Part shown: piece by piece, positions 11,450 to 23,512 of the stretch
Layout: every line of letters starts with the position of its first letter
Position numbering within the stretch: the first letter of the stretch is position 1
Position numbers and translations under genes: made by a program
The notes under the pieces: generated by a model
Databases searched by the model: none
What the model was told of the DNA's origin: nothing
The model's input: only the letters and a program-made list of their open reading frames with translations
NCBI GenBank assembly: GCA_037576215.1
Contig: JBANDB010000005.1
Coordinates: forward strand, 6,138,001 to 6,202,000
Source: Armillaria gallica
Lineage: Eukaryota > Basidiomycota > Agaricomycetes > Agaricales > Physalacriaceae
Length of the DNA stretch: 64,000 bases
Direction of reading: 5' to 3'

Positions 11450-14050
11450 ATGGCTGTCAGTGACCATCTACCACCTGGACTTGCCTATCTATCCCAAGCT
11501 ATTCCTCCCATTACCATTCCATGCGCCGCTTTCTGGGCTATTCAAGACGTGTTTGGTCTCAATCTTCCGCTATGGCATTCCTTGGTCATTCCATTACTCT
11601 TCCATCTTCTCTTTGGCCTGTCTCGCAGCTGGTTTAGAAGCCTGGCTATCCGAAGGGACGCCGCTGCACAAGGCGCCCTTTTCGTGCCAAGTGTACAGGG
11701 AAGCAGTATCTCAATCTTGCGGCGCATCGTGCATAGTGTCAAGGATGGATATCCAGGTTTGTGATACTTTACGCTTTGAGAAGTAGCTGATATGCAGGTT
11801 ATCAGATGAAGCATTTCATGATTGGAGCGAAAAATACGGAAGCACCTTCTCTTTCACCGTGTTTTCTGATACGCGAGTGAGTGTACTGTTATTCTGTCGG
11901 TGGTAACACGTTCAAACGACGGCAAGGTCTTTACAATCGACCCAGAGCATGTCAAGGTGCGTCTTCACAGATGATCAGTGTCTAGATCTTATCCTTATTA
12001 ACACATGTAGACCATCCTGACGACTCAGTTTCAAAACTTTGAGAAAGGTTTGATAGTCAATAACTCTTCGTTTAGTTTTAACTGCGATTAAAGGTGCTTT
12101 TTCCTTTGCCGCTACAAAGTCTCTGTTTGGCGAAGGCATTTTCAATGTGGATGGTGAGAAAATTATTGGATAAATGTCCATGGCCTTTGACGGCACCTAC
12201 TGACCCTGTGATAGGTGATATGTGGAAGTAAGCTTGTCGCCGGCAACCCACACACAATATCTTCTTCTCTTGACCTTATTTCAGGTTTCACCGGTCAATG
12301 ACACGGCCCCTCTTCAACAAAAGTCGAATTGACCTTGACAACTTCGAGAGACACGCTGTCAGCACGATAGCCCTGATCAAAGCAAGGCTGCGAGAGGGGT
12401 ACCCCCTCAATTTCCAGGTCAGATAATATCCTTCTCCAATTTTTCAGGCGTTATCTCACAATGAAAGCCTAGGATGTTGCCGCTCGCTTCAGTCTGGATT
12501 CTGCTACGGAATACCTTTTTGGAAAAGACGTCAATTCGATATCTGCGGGTCTTCCATACCCTGCTGGATCGGGACATAGTTCTTTCGTTGCTCACCCGTC
12601 TAATGTGTTTGTCAAGGCGTTCGCGAAGGCACAAGAGCAAATTGTCATCCGCTTCCACAGAGGGCAGTTCTGGCCACTCTGCGAATTCTGGGCGGATGAG
12701 GTAAAGCCATTGAGGCAGATAGTTGATGATTTTATCGGGCCGACGCTCGTCGAGGCGTTCGATAGGAAGGCGAAAGGTGTCGAGCTTGGGAAGGACATTG
12801 AGAGCATGTCTCTGTTGGATCGCCTCGTGGAGAATATTGATGGTTTGTGTCTATTTCGGGTCGATGCCGTATATTCTACTTAAAGATATCTGCAGATAAG
12901 AAGATCGTTCAGGATGAACTCGTCAATCTCTTGGCCGCTGGTAGAGATTCGGTATGTTCCTCGGTATCATTACGTTTAAGAGAAGCTCAAGGAGGATGCT
13001 GACTTAGATCTCGGCTCTGCTAACTTTCGCAGTGTATATGATGTGTGAACATCCGGACATGGCCACTCGCTTACGATCGGAAATTCTTGAAAAGGTCGGC
13101 AGCCGGAGACCCACTTGTGAAGACATTCGTGAAATGAAATATCTGCGAGCATTTCTCGATGGTGCGACGTTCGATTAAAATTTTATTTATCAACGAACTA
13201 ACCTTGTCTAGAAACTTTACGACTGTATCCACCGCTGTATGTAAATCTTTTGCTTCTGTCATCCGCAGCTGAACCTGTCGGCTTTCAGACCACTAAATGC
13301 TCGGTATGCCATTGTTCCTGATACTTTTTAGTAAGGCTCATCCTTATAACTAGGTTATCGAAAGTGGCTACCACCCTTCCGAACAAAGGACATGCGCCAT
13401 ATTATATTCCAGGCAACACTGAGTCAGCGCTTCGTTCCAATTACCCCGGGACTGTCTAATCTGCTGTATCAGGGTGCTTTTTTCTACGTTCTCAATGCAT
13501 CGTCGAACGGATTTGTGGGGACCAGACGGTAAGACGATGGCATTACCTTTGCCAACTCTGACACCTCACCCCCCAGCCCTCGAGTTTGACCCGGACAGGT
13601 TTCTCGATAGTCGCCTGAACAAGTATCTGACTCCGAACCCGTACATCTTCGTTCCCTTCAATGCGGGTCCGAGAATTTGCCTTGGCCAACAGGTGTGGAA
13701 GTTCTCCGGCTGCGGAAGGAGGGAAATTTGACTATCTTTCACTAGTTCACTTACAATGAGGCATCGTATTATCTTATTCGACTTTTGCAGACGTTTTCGG
13801 CTTTCAGTCTGGCCTTGGACGCTCAGCCTGTTGAGGGTGTTCCGCCGAAGACTTGGATTAGAGCTCCTGGGACAACCAAAGGCCGGGATAAGATCATGCT
13901 CAGGACGCATGTTTTGTTGTACGCGAAGGTATGATTCAATGTTGGGCGTGGTCTTGAATTGATGTTGTTGTTTAGGGCGGTCTGTGGGTTAGGATGGAAG
14001 AAGCACAGGACGATTCACTGGAGACGAAGCTGCGACTGCCATCAGACTGA
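11450..14050 (+). CDS. Cytochrome P450, CYP63-like (copy 2)
   Basis: Tandem paralogue of the gene at 5941, offset by 5,509 bases at the start codon, with the same exon-intron pattern. Conserved elements are the hydrophobic N-terminus ([14 protein letters not shown]), the I-helix AAGRDSISALL (near 12940-13020), the K-helix ETLRLYPP (near 13215), PDRF (near 13590) and the heme loop [13 protein letters not shown] (near 13650-13690). All inferred exon joins stay in frame. It differs from copy 1 at scattered residues (for example [11 protein letters not shown] against [11 protein letters not shown], and an altered region before VENIDD). It also has a six-residue C-terminal extension (RLPSD preceded by Leu) because codon 14033-14035 is CGA, not TGA. 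The shared 5' region suggests similar regulation. Substrate unknown. Confidence 0.85.
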
Positions 14051-15120
14051 TTCTGACAAACGTTAATTTTGGTTTGGATGGACGCGCACAGTTTGATTGT
14101 ATTTAACTGAACACGACTGACGAGGTTCAATATAATTATCCATAATGAATCTTGGCCAGAAGAGAGATTTAAGAAGTATCACGTAACCGAAAAAAGAGCA
14201 GTGGAGACCGCTTGATATTTCGTGTTTCGAGCTAGATATAGACGCGAAGTGAGTAGTGAGGACAGTTGATACCCTTTCCATCCGTGATTTCAAAGTCGAA
14301 TCAGCTGGACGATACCCACTGGGTATAGGTCAGTGGCCCCTGGGACCGTGGCGCACTATGGAGTATCGGAAACAGCACGTTCTCTGACTGAGTCGAAGGG
14401 ACTATCGATTTTCGATTTCGCCGCCCTTACGTGTGTAGAACGGCTCAGAGTCAATGCGTCTGCTTGCGGCGTTCAGACCAAAGGTTCTATGCTACGTCGA
14501 CAGTGCAGGATGAGATAAAGGCGTCGGAAGTCTAAGGAACCAATAAGGGCACCATTCAACAGCAAGCTACCAGTGCGACTCATTGAAATTCCCAAGGCCA
14601 GTGAAACCCTCCTCTCACAAACTATTCCGTCTCTTACCCCCACCCCCCGAAAAAAATCATAGTCGTGGTCGGTGGCAGCCGCTAAGCTTGATATGACGAA
14701 ATCGAAATCAAGGATGGGCTGGCTTGTCCGCGTCGAGTTTAGATGAAAGGTTCGAAAGAAATACAAGTAACTTGAAGATGGCGGTAAGAGACAGACACCG
14801 GAAATCGAGAATTTGAAATGATCGTGACCTGCTTCTCGCGCCGATTTTCTGTGCTTGCAACATGCATGCAAAGCTTGGCTAGCATCTTTCGTTGATCATT
14901 GGAAGGGTGCATATTGGGCTAGCGCAACATTTAGACTCCTTTTCGCTCAAGCGGAAAATGTCTCAGAATGTTCGTTCGCTATCCCGCACCTGGATCACCC
15001 CTCGCTGCCATGCTTTTGCATCTATTGCATTAATGAGCACTGTAGAATGTTCGTTGCTTTGTTTCATGGCTGCACGAGGCCACCGTGACCGTAGCTCGAG
15101 GAGCCTTCTCCCGCTACTTC
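14051..15120. other. Spacer between P450 copy 2 and LINE remnants
   Basis: The first ~150 bases share the 3' flank seen after copy 1. The rest holds no supported gene. Several overlapping short ORFs on both strands have no recognisable domain. Confidence 0.5.
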
Positions 15121-15420
15121 TCCAGTGACCACACGGTCTGATATCTCGCTCGCCGATGGCATCTCTGCCGTTTTTGCAATGTCATGGCAGAGGATGACTG
15201 ATGAGCCTCATGCGTTGCTCGAATGCCACGCTAACGACGGTCCCTCTCAGAGTCTCATTGTTTCATTCAAGACATCACTGTGGTGATCCCAGAAATCACT
15301 GGCCCTCTCCTTGTTCCCTGATTGGACAGTTGCAGTTTCTGCTCAGGGTATCCGATGTAGAGGGTTTCGCAAACTATGATGATGTTCTTGGCTATTTACA
15401 ATGACATACCTGTGTATGTA
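15121..15420 (+). pseudogene. Degenerate LINE-like C-terminal fragment
   Basis: The stretch around 15140-15245 is a diverged copy of 15685-15770, the region encoding the Cys/His cluster (VEDESHALLEC). It contains indels that break the frame. It continues with a decayed version of the following segment, where GGTATCCGATGTAGAGG parallels 15880-15900. It is a remnant of the same element family lying head-to-tail with the next copy. Confidence 0.55.
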
Positions 15421-15532
15421 GCGTATTTAGCATTATGGACAGATAGTCCGGAGCAACACACACACATATGTATCATGTCCCTTCGAAGTCATCCACAACG
15501 ATATCCCTATTCCTCGCGGGCTTGTAAAGTTC

Positions 15533-16006
15533 ATGGCAAAGTCTCCTAAGCCTGCTGCTTACAAGACTTATTTAAATTTGCCTGTCCCCGCGCACCGTAA
15601 AGCATTCACTCGACTCCTTATGTCGGCTCACACGCTTGGGATTGAGGTTCTACGATGGAAGGAACGTTATCGCCCTTTCGTCCCTCGCCGATGGCGTCTC
15701 TGCCGCTTTTGCAGGGTCATGGTAGAGGATGAATCTCACGCGTTGCTCGAATGCCGCGCTAACGACGGTCTTTCTCGTCGACGTCGTCGTTTCATTGAAG
15801 ACATCACTGCGCTTATCCCAGAAATCACTGATCTCAGGTCCTCTCCTTGTTCCCTGATTGAACAGTTGTGGTTTCTGCTCAGGGTATCCGACATAGAGGC
15901 TTTGCTCGCAAAATTTATACATGATGTCTTTGCTATTTACAACGACGTACCTGTTTATGTAGCGCCTTTAGCATCATGGGCAGATAGTCCTGCAATACAG
16001 GAGTAA
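15533..16006 (+). pseudogene. C-terminal fragment of a LINE-like polyprotein
   Basis: An open frame of 157 residues beginning MAKSPKPAAYKTYLNLPVPA, with PVPAHRKAFTRLLMSAHTLG and the Cys/His cluster CRFCRVMVEDESHALLEC. It is related to the minus-strand fragment at 9514-10197. No reverse transcriptase or endonuclease sequence is found upstream, only a decayed duplicate of itself. About 180 bases after its stop lies a (TAC)n tract (16187-16207), the kind of simple tail many non-LTR elements end with. Confidence 0.55.
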
Positions 16007-16186
16007 TTCACATATGTATCTAAGTCCCTACGAAGTCATCCAACTCCGTGAGATGCGCTTGGTCCGGACAACCAATGCGATGTTCACAGCGGCAGGGGTT
16101 CTTCGTGGTCTGCGATGTTGCCTTGTTTGCCAACAACGGCGCAGAAAACATTGGCTGTTCCCTTAATAGGGACCGCTTGCCAGTGC

Positions 16187-16207
16187 GACTACTACTACTA
16201 CTACTAC
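16187..16207. repeat. (CTA/TAC)n microsatellite
   Basis: Six to seven tandem TAC units. They may mark the 3' end of the LINE-like remnant just upstream. Confidence 0.7.
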
Positions 16208-16831
16208 CGTCCTCAAGTTCGCCTTTGGGGTCACCCCTGAATAATGGAGACGATGCATTCTAGTCATATAGGAGCTGCTTGGGAAACGTAAGTACAGGCT
16301 GATATCGTTTCCCGACCGATATTTGACAGTTGACTACCAAGGCGGCTAGGCCTAGGATTTGGATTTGACGGAATATTGCAACCGCTAGACCATATCAATC
16401 TTGACTAGCTACAAACCAACTGCTGGTGGTGATGCATGTAAGGGCGCGTTCTTTCTGTTCTTCGTCCAAACTTTCCTGAGTATTTATTAGATATATGTCG
16501 TCGAGATGGCGTCATTTGACCTAACGCTGGGAACTTCAAACTTCACGGTCCGATGAATTACTGTCTCTCTCCACCATGATGACAATTGAATTTGAGCAAG
16601 GAGATAAAGTAAGGCGACTGAGAAGCGTCGACGTCGCCGGAATTCCTTTTCTTCTTTTAAGTTTTTAACAATCACGAAATATGTCGGTGGACTCGACATG
16701 GGATCGTTACATCGAGTTCAAGTTATAGATTCTAATTCGAATTTAACATCAACTCGGAGTCTCTTTGACGAGCCCGGCGACGGCATGGCCCCATCTTCGA
16801 CTGCCTCTTACCTTCTATCACCGCGACCACT
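16208..16831. other. Intergenic region upstream of 2OG oxygenase 1
   Basis: No gene is supported. It is expected to hold the promoter of the downstream oxygenase, but no clear TATA box was recognised. Confidence 0.4.
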
Positions 16832-18425
16832 ATGGCGATTCAAGTCGACGTTCCTCCCTACACCCTTCCGCCTATTACGCAGGAAGAATGTACGTCCTCC
16901 GGTCATGTTAATTAATCGAGTCCTGACCACATAGTTTCTACCAGTGGAATACGCCGACCTGCCAGCTATCGACCTGGAGTCTACGGAAGATCAGGTGGAG
17001 AAACTACGCGAAGCTTTGATAAAGCACGGGTTTTTCTATGTCGTTGGACATGGATTATCGCCCGCCGAGGTTAGTCTTAAGCTCAAGTTCCTGCTACTCG
17101 TTCATCTCAATCGGTATATCACATATAGAAGCAGAGAATATTCAATATCGCTGATGTTGCTTTCACTGGAGTCAGCGACGAGGAAAAGCGGCAGTACGAA
17201 GGATCCATGGAGAGCGCTGGGTCATTTCAAGGATACAAACTCCGTCAGTACTGGGTGGGTCACCATTTTATAAGACGTGTTTCCAAGCATTGACTCTCTA
17301 CAGCACATCGATAACGGCGTACAAGACCAAGTGGAGATTTACAACCGTGAGTCTGGTTAGCTGATCTCTATGTCGACTTGTAGTTTGAGTCGTTGCTCAG
17401 TGAATCGTGATATCACAAAGCGACAGCATCCTGAAGCCTTGCGTCCTTACCTTCCAGAGATCGAAGCCTTTTGGAAGCACAATCACTTCAATGTTCTCCA
17501 TCCCATCCTACGGTTTGAGGGTTCTAATTCTTCTGACTGCTCGTATTAACGACCTGATTCCAGGCTGTTCGCTCAGAGCCTCGGTCTCCCAGAAAATGCT
17601 CTAGTGGATATCCATAATTATTCTGCGGTCGGAGAAACTCATGGTAAGAGAATTCTTCGCTCATTCACCACAATAGCTTACGATCGTGATCCAGTGAGGT
17701 TTATGAAATAGTTAGGCCTTTCTGGATAATTTTATTTTCAAGCTTACTGACTTGACAATCCGTGCAAGTTATCCCCGATCTGCTGAAGACGAAGAAAAGG
17801 CGAAGAATGTTTGGCTGAAGGGACACACTGGTATGCTCAACATCATACTCACTGGAATGCAAGCGATATAAGATGTTGATAGATTTCGGTACGATGACCA
17901 TTCTATACAGCCAGCCTATATCAGCATTGCAGATCCTCACTCGAGATGGGCAGTGGAAATGGGTTAGACATGTTGACAACGCGCTTGTATGTCTTACTTA
18001 TTTCCTGGCTCCCGTACATGATAAAGCTGATGCCCTCTAAAAGGTTATAAACGCGGGAGACATGCTCGAGTTCTTCTCTGGCGGACTGTATCGTGCGACG
18101 ATACATCGGTACGTACATATCCTAAAACAAGTACCGTCCTATTGACTAGCAAGCCCTCAGGGTCGTCCAACCACCCAAAGATCAACGACAATACACTCGT
18201 TTAGGTGTATTCTATTTTTGCAAGCCGGACGACACTACGAAGCTCCTGCCTTTGGTCGATAGTCCGATTAATACACGATTTGATGAAACGAACGCACCTA
18301 CCGTGGAGGAGTGGCGTAAACAGAGAACGGCATCGTATGGGCGTACCGTGTTAAAGAAAGCGGAGGAAGAGAATGGGGTGGAGGAAGAAATTATCAGTGG
18401 TGTTGTGGTGAAACATTACAGCTGA
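16832..18425 (+). CDS. 2OG/Fe(II)-dependent oxygenase, isopenicillin N synthase-like (paralogue 1)
   Basis: Predicted soluble non-heme iron oxygenase that would use 2-oxoglutarate and O2. Substrate not inferable. The start MAIQVDVPPYTLPPITQEE is joined by a short intron to a DIOX_N-type domain (YADLPAIDL, HGFFYVVGHGLSPAE, then VSDEEKRQYEG, GYKLRQYW, HIDNGVQDQVEIYN). The C-terminal jelly-roll segment supplies the iron site: His and Asp in WLKGHTDFGT (split by an intron near 17835-17885) and the distal His in RATIHRVVQPPKDQRQY (near 18090-18190). The strand YTRLGVFYF follows, where the 2OG-binding Arg is expected. It ends VVKHYS at 18425. About ten exons join in frame without a stop. It is convergent with paralogue 2, ending 245 bases away. 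Confidence is high for family and moderate for exon edges. Confidence 0.85.
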
Positions 18426-18670
18426 TGCTATGGAATATCAGGAAACGCAAATTGGCCTTGTGTTATTATAAGTAGTTCAAATTCAGTTTGTGTCAATGGG
18501 GAATGATTAACTGGTCTATGTTTGTTTGATTGCTTATTGGCGTCTAAGCTTGGACAGTGCGCTTCTACTGAAGGATAACAGTAACTGGTTCCGTGGAGCT
18601 GCTGGAGGAGATGAAGGTCCACGGGAATGCCGGATAAACCTAAATTGTACAACTGTTGATACATCTTGGA

Positions 18671-20216
18671 TCATTTATAATGCTTGACCACAACGCCATT
18701 GATAACTTCCTCCTCAATCCTCTCCTCTCCCTCCGCCTTCTTGAGCTGGCTTTTCCCATATGCCGCCGTCCTCCCCTTGCGCCATTCTTCCATCGTCGGC
18801 GCGTCCGCATCCACGAATCGGCGCTCTTTAGCATCAACCAAAGGCAGGAGCTTCACATTATCGTCTGGCATGCAGAAATAGAATACACCCAGACGCGTGC
18901 ACCCTCGTTGGTCTTTGGGAGGTTGGACGACCCTGCTCGATAATCAATATATTGGAAACTCCGTAAGAACATGGAGTTACCGATGAATCGTCGCACAGTA
19001 TACTCCTCCTGACAAAAATTCGAGAGCGTCTCCGGCATTGATGACCTGTTTTTTTTTTCCACCAGCAATGAGAAAATACCCTTTAGTAGAGGATGGACAT
19101 ACCAGCGCGTTCTCTATGTGTCTGACCCACTTCCATTCCCCCGAGGGTGTGAGTATCTGCAACGCCGACACGGGCTGGCTGTACAGGATAGTAATGGAGC
19201 CGAAATCTACGAAATGTCAGTTTCATTCAGTTGAAGTTCAACGCGAGCGTACCAGTGTGTCCTTTAAGCCAGACACTCTGCGTCTTTTCCTCATCCTCAG
19301 CAGAGTGAGGATAACTAATGCCAAATGAGTGTAATGTACGGAAGGTATTAAGGAGGGGTGACTCACTATTTCATGAATCGCACTAACGAATGTAAAGGTC
19401 ATCGGTGAATACGATGAAGGGAGAAGCAGACGTCTGACCGTAAGTCTCCCCAACAGAGGAATACCCGTGTATATTCACTAGTGTATCTTCTGGGAGTCCG
19501 AGGCCCAGTGCAAGGAGACTTGGTTTGCAGGTAAGCAAGACGCTTAACGAAGAGAGAAAATAATACGGAACCGTAAAATGGGATGAAGTACGTTGAGATG
19601 ATTGTGTCGAGCAAACGCTTCAATTTCGGCGAGGTGCGGACGCACGGCTTCGGGATGCTGTCGTTTCGTTATATCTCGATTAACTGGTACAACGAGAGTA
19701 AGCTGAAAGAGAAAAGAATTGGAATGAAAGTTTACTGTTATAGATTTCAACTTCATCTTGTACGCCGTTGTCGATGTGCTTCCAGAATTGGAATTAAAAC
19801 AGCAAGATGTAAGTACTGGTTCACCTACCCAGTACTTCCTCAGTTTATACCCCTGGTAGGATCCGGTCTGCTGCATCGTCCCCTCGTACTGCCGTTTTTC
19901 GTCCTCGCTAACACCAGCGAACGGAAGGTCCGCAATGTCAAAGATTCGTCGATTCTAGTACACTTTTCAAAATCAAGATGCTTAGACCGGCATATCGACC
20001 ATACCTCGTCGGGTGATAACCCATGCCCAACAACGTAGAAGAATCCGTGGGTCTGCATAGCTTCGCGGACGTCATCTGGACGCGGCGACTTAGATAGGTC
20101 AATTATCGGGAGATCGGCATAGTCCACTGTGAGCTGTGAGTAATATTCAATAGGTATGTTGTGCACGTACACGGCTCCTGGGTAACCGGCGGTGGGGAAT
20201 AGTGGTTGACTGTCAT
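18671..20216 (-). CDS. 2OG/Fe(II)-dependent oxygenase, isopenicillin N synthase-like (paralogue 2)
   Basis: Same architecture as paralogue 1 on the opposite strand. It starts at ATG 20216 (MTVNHYSPPPVTQEP), then YADLPIIDL and HGFFYVVGHGLSPDE. Further exons encode IFDIADLPFAGVSEDEKRQY, GYKLRKYW, HIDNGVQDEVEIYN and a region ending in HPILR, followed by LALGLGLPEDTLVNIHGYSS. The iron site is in the exons reading WLKGHT and DFGSITILYSQPVSALQIL (Fe-binding His and Asp) and in ATIHR (distal His). The C-terminal exon runs VVQPPKDQRGCTRLGVFYF to VVKHYK. All inferred exons join in frame, so the gene appears intact. The substrate is unknown. Confidence 0.82.
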
Positions 20217-21140
20217 GGCGGAAGATAAGAATAGCGGTGATGTGAGAATGGCGCAATAAGTATCTGCAGCGTCGTGAAAGAAGCCGAAGATTTCAGGTAT
20301 CTTAATTAGGACAGAGTGGCTGAGTGCTCTTTGGTTTCTTCCTGCCATGTTATTGGATCCAATGTCCAAGCTCATAGTCTTGTCCAGTGAGCACTTCGAA
20401 ATTGTTTAGCAAACCGGTAGTCGCAGCTTGACATCGGAAAGACATATATAAAGGAGGTGAATAAACTCAGAAATATATACCGGTTGCGTTATTCGAGTCA
20501 TGAGACGCTTGTTATACGGCAACACATTCCAACCTGCCAAGCGTATGAGAATTGTTAGTTGGAAGCGAAATGAAAATCGCCAAAATTGAAGTGTTGGCTG
20601 CTCAATACTTAGAGTTCGTTATATGTTGGATGCTCCAAAGAATGGGTGAATTGGGTGAAGGTATACGACCTGAGAGACGGTGAAAGTTGAGTGCTGGTTG
20701 AGTGACACGCGCCGGTGATTCGGCTGAACTGTAACGCGTAAAGATCACGTGTTTGATCTACTATTGACCTTCGGTCCGAATACACCGATATCCGCCGTTC
20801 TAACGGTTAACCCTTCCTACATCCATTGAACGACTTAGCTTCGTACGAGTCTAGTTTACGAGAGTACCTTTCGCTTTCCCTTCGACATAACAGACATTTT
20901 GCACCATTATTTGTGGGAAATATACAATATGGACATTCGAACACTCAATGTTTGACTCATAAATTTGAGACTATTCTGAAGACCTCTGCACTTATCAAGG
21001 AATCTATAAATCGTCGCGGTGCAGGGTCTGACAGCTGAGATGGTTTATTATGGGAGCTTTGGTACTGCGCACTTGATGTGGGTCTCAATCAACTTGCCTG
21101 TTGTTCACTTTGAAACTACTCAGCTATTGATACATCCTTC
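20217..21140. other. Intergenic region between oxygenase paralogues 2 and 3
   Basis: Likely includes the promoter of paralogue 2, which reads leftward. A TATATAAAGG motif at about 20445-20454 is on the plus strand and is therefore not obviously its TATA box. No gene is recognised. Confidence 0.4.
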
Positions 21141-22695
21141 TTAGTTGTAATGCTTCGTCACAACCCCAGCGACGACTTCTTCTTCGACCCTCTCTTCCCC
21201 CTCCACCTTTCTCAGCTGAGTCTTTCCATAGGCCGCCGTCCTCCCTTTTCGCCACTCTTCCATGGTCGGCGCATCCACATCCATAAATCGACGACTCGGT
21301 GCTTTAGTGTTAACCAAAGGAAGGAGTTTCACGCTGTCATCAGGCATGGCGAAATAGAAAACTCCTAGACGCGGGTACCCTTCCTGATCCTTGGGAGGTT
21401 GAACGACTCTGCATGGCCATTTAACAATTTGTTGCTAAGGTATGGTTATGGACGTACCGATGAATCGTAGAGCGGTAAACTTCTCCCGATAGGAATTCGA
21501 GTGCATCTCCAGCATTAATGACCTGTTGTCGTCACCAACAATGACATGATATCTTAACGCTTAAAGCCGTACACGCACCAACGCATTCTCGACATGTTTG
21601 ACCCACTTCCAATCCCCCGAGGGCGTAAGGATCTGTAACGCCGACACGGGCTGACTATACAGGATGGTGATTGAACCAAAATCTGCACCGGGTATCAGTC
21701 AGATTTGGCCGTAATATGACGCTAGATGTACCAGTGTGCCCTTTAAGCCAGACATTCTTCGTCTTTTTGTTGTCTTCGGCTGAGTGGGGGTAACTTAAGC
21801 CAGATCAGTGAGCTCAAAGGTGAAATATGGAATGTGGACTCAACTATTTCATAAACCTCACTGATTAAGATGCTGAGTGATGCGAGGGGAGTTAACAAGT
21901 AGAAACCTTACAAAATGTCTCCCCGACAGAGGAGTATCCATGGATATCCACAAGGGTATTTTCTGGGAGGCCTAAACCCAGCGCGAGGAGTCTGCATTAT
22001 GAAGTGAGAAAGATAGGCAATTGCGAAGGATGGGGACCCAACCGCAGAATGGGATGAAGAACATTAAAGTGATTATGCCTCATAAATGCTTCGATCTCTT
22101 CAAGGTTCGGACGTAAGCATTCAGGGTGCTGTCGCACGGTGACGTCTCGGTGGACTAGAAGATGTCAGATGATCAGAAAGAGAATGGTCAGTAAAATGAC
22201 CTACTGTTGTAGTGCTCGATTTGATCTTTCACACCGTTGTCGATGTGCTATGAGAGTCTTACTTCGCCAAAATTCCAGATGTAAATGCGGCTTGACTTAC
22301 CCAGTACTGCCGGAGCTTATACCCTTGGTACGACCCTGTCTGTATTATTTTCGCCTCGTACCGCTGCTTTTCTTCGTCACTGACGGCAGTAAATGGGATA
22401 TCGGCAATGTCGAAAATTCGCTGGTTCTACCGGACAGAGGTGATTAATGATAATAAAAAAGTACCCGTAGCATGTACCTCAGAGAGTGATAAACCATGCC
22501 CGACGACGTAGAAAAATCCATAGGTTTGCATAGCTTCACGTACTTCTTCTGGACGCGGTTCCTTGGATAGGTCAATTATTGGGAGGTCGGCATAATCCAC
22601 TACGCAGGTAAGTCATGTTCACTTGGTATAGTCGTGAGCTTACATGGCTCCTGTGTGACGGAGGGCGGAACATAATGCTCGAGTTCAATGGCCAT
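21141..22695 (-). CDS. 2OG/Fe(II)-dependent oxygenase, isopenicillin N synthase-like (paralogue 3)
   Basis: Third member of the cluster, same strand and exon plan as paralogue 2. ATG at 22695 begins MAIELEHYVPPSVTQEP; the joined exon gives YADLPIIDLSKEPRPEEVRE and GFFYVVGHGLSLSE. Later exons carry IFDIADIPFTAVSDEEKQRY, GYKLRQYW, HIDNGVKDQIEHYN and LALGLGLPENTLVDIHGYSS. The Fe-binding His and Asp lie in WLKGHT and DFGSITILYSQPVSALQIL, and the distal His in STIHR. The end is VVQPPKDQEGYPRLGVFYF to GVVTKHYN. No disabling mutation was found. Closer to paralogue 2 than to paralogue 1 by eye, so the 2/3 duplication is probably the younger. Confidence 0.82.
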
Positions 22696-23512
22696 CGCTG
22701 TGGGGGAGATAAGAAAGGTTGAGATGAGAAAGACGACCATAAATACTCTTGACTTTCGTGAGAGCAGTGGAGCGCCGTTTCCGAAGAACTGCAAGTAAAT
22801 TTGGTCCCGGGCCTCCTCATGATCCCTCCCCCCAAACCTAAATCTGGAAGATATTGCCAGTGTCCATATGCATATTCAAATCCAGCTTCAATGGTGTGGG
22901 GCCTACACGTAAGGGGCAAGGGCTCGAAAACCAATATGTAGTTACCACTGAATGATCACACTGGTGATAATTATAATCGCTCGGACCGGATTATAGGGCG
23001 CCATATGATGCGTCACGCTCTGTTATGACTCGTAAATACAACGGCAGCACCGACCGCTAGCCAGTAACGAAAGATGGCAAGGGTACCAATAGACGGCATC
23101 TTCCAGGCAGTATCCGCCATGAGAAAGCGGCGGGCCGTAAGTGGAGATTACGTACAGGTCGCGGGATCCAGAAGAACTCTCAAGAAAAGGTGAAACCGGC
23201 ATCCAAATTTCCTTCAAGTTAGGGTCACGTAGACAGCGCCTTGTTCATTGTAGTGCAGCTGTTCAATTTTTGCCGAAATTATATATTTTATTGCGATTGG
23301 ATACTTATACTTAATAAGGCCGCTTGTCCGGGAGAGACCGGATAAAGGGGAAGAATCGGGGCCGGCACGAAGCTGCCGCAAAGCGAAAGGGGCTTGGAAC
23401 GAACCTCACCTTCTGAAGCCTTCTCCTTTGCTCACGTAAAAGCGCTCTCATCATGGCAGACTCGGACGTTTTGGATTATGAAGCAGCTTAGCCGGAACAG
23501 AAAGGCAAGCGA
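22696..23512. other. Intergenic region
   Basis: No supported gene. Bases 23320-23400 are GC-rich. A short frame from ATG 23454 (MADSDVLDYEAA) ends at TAG and is discussed with the next gene. Confidence 0.4.

Noticed and set aside
20443..20454. TATATAAAGG as promoter of 2OG paralogue 2
   Set aside because: It is on the plus strand while the gene reads leftward.
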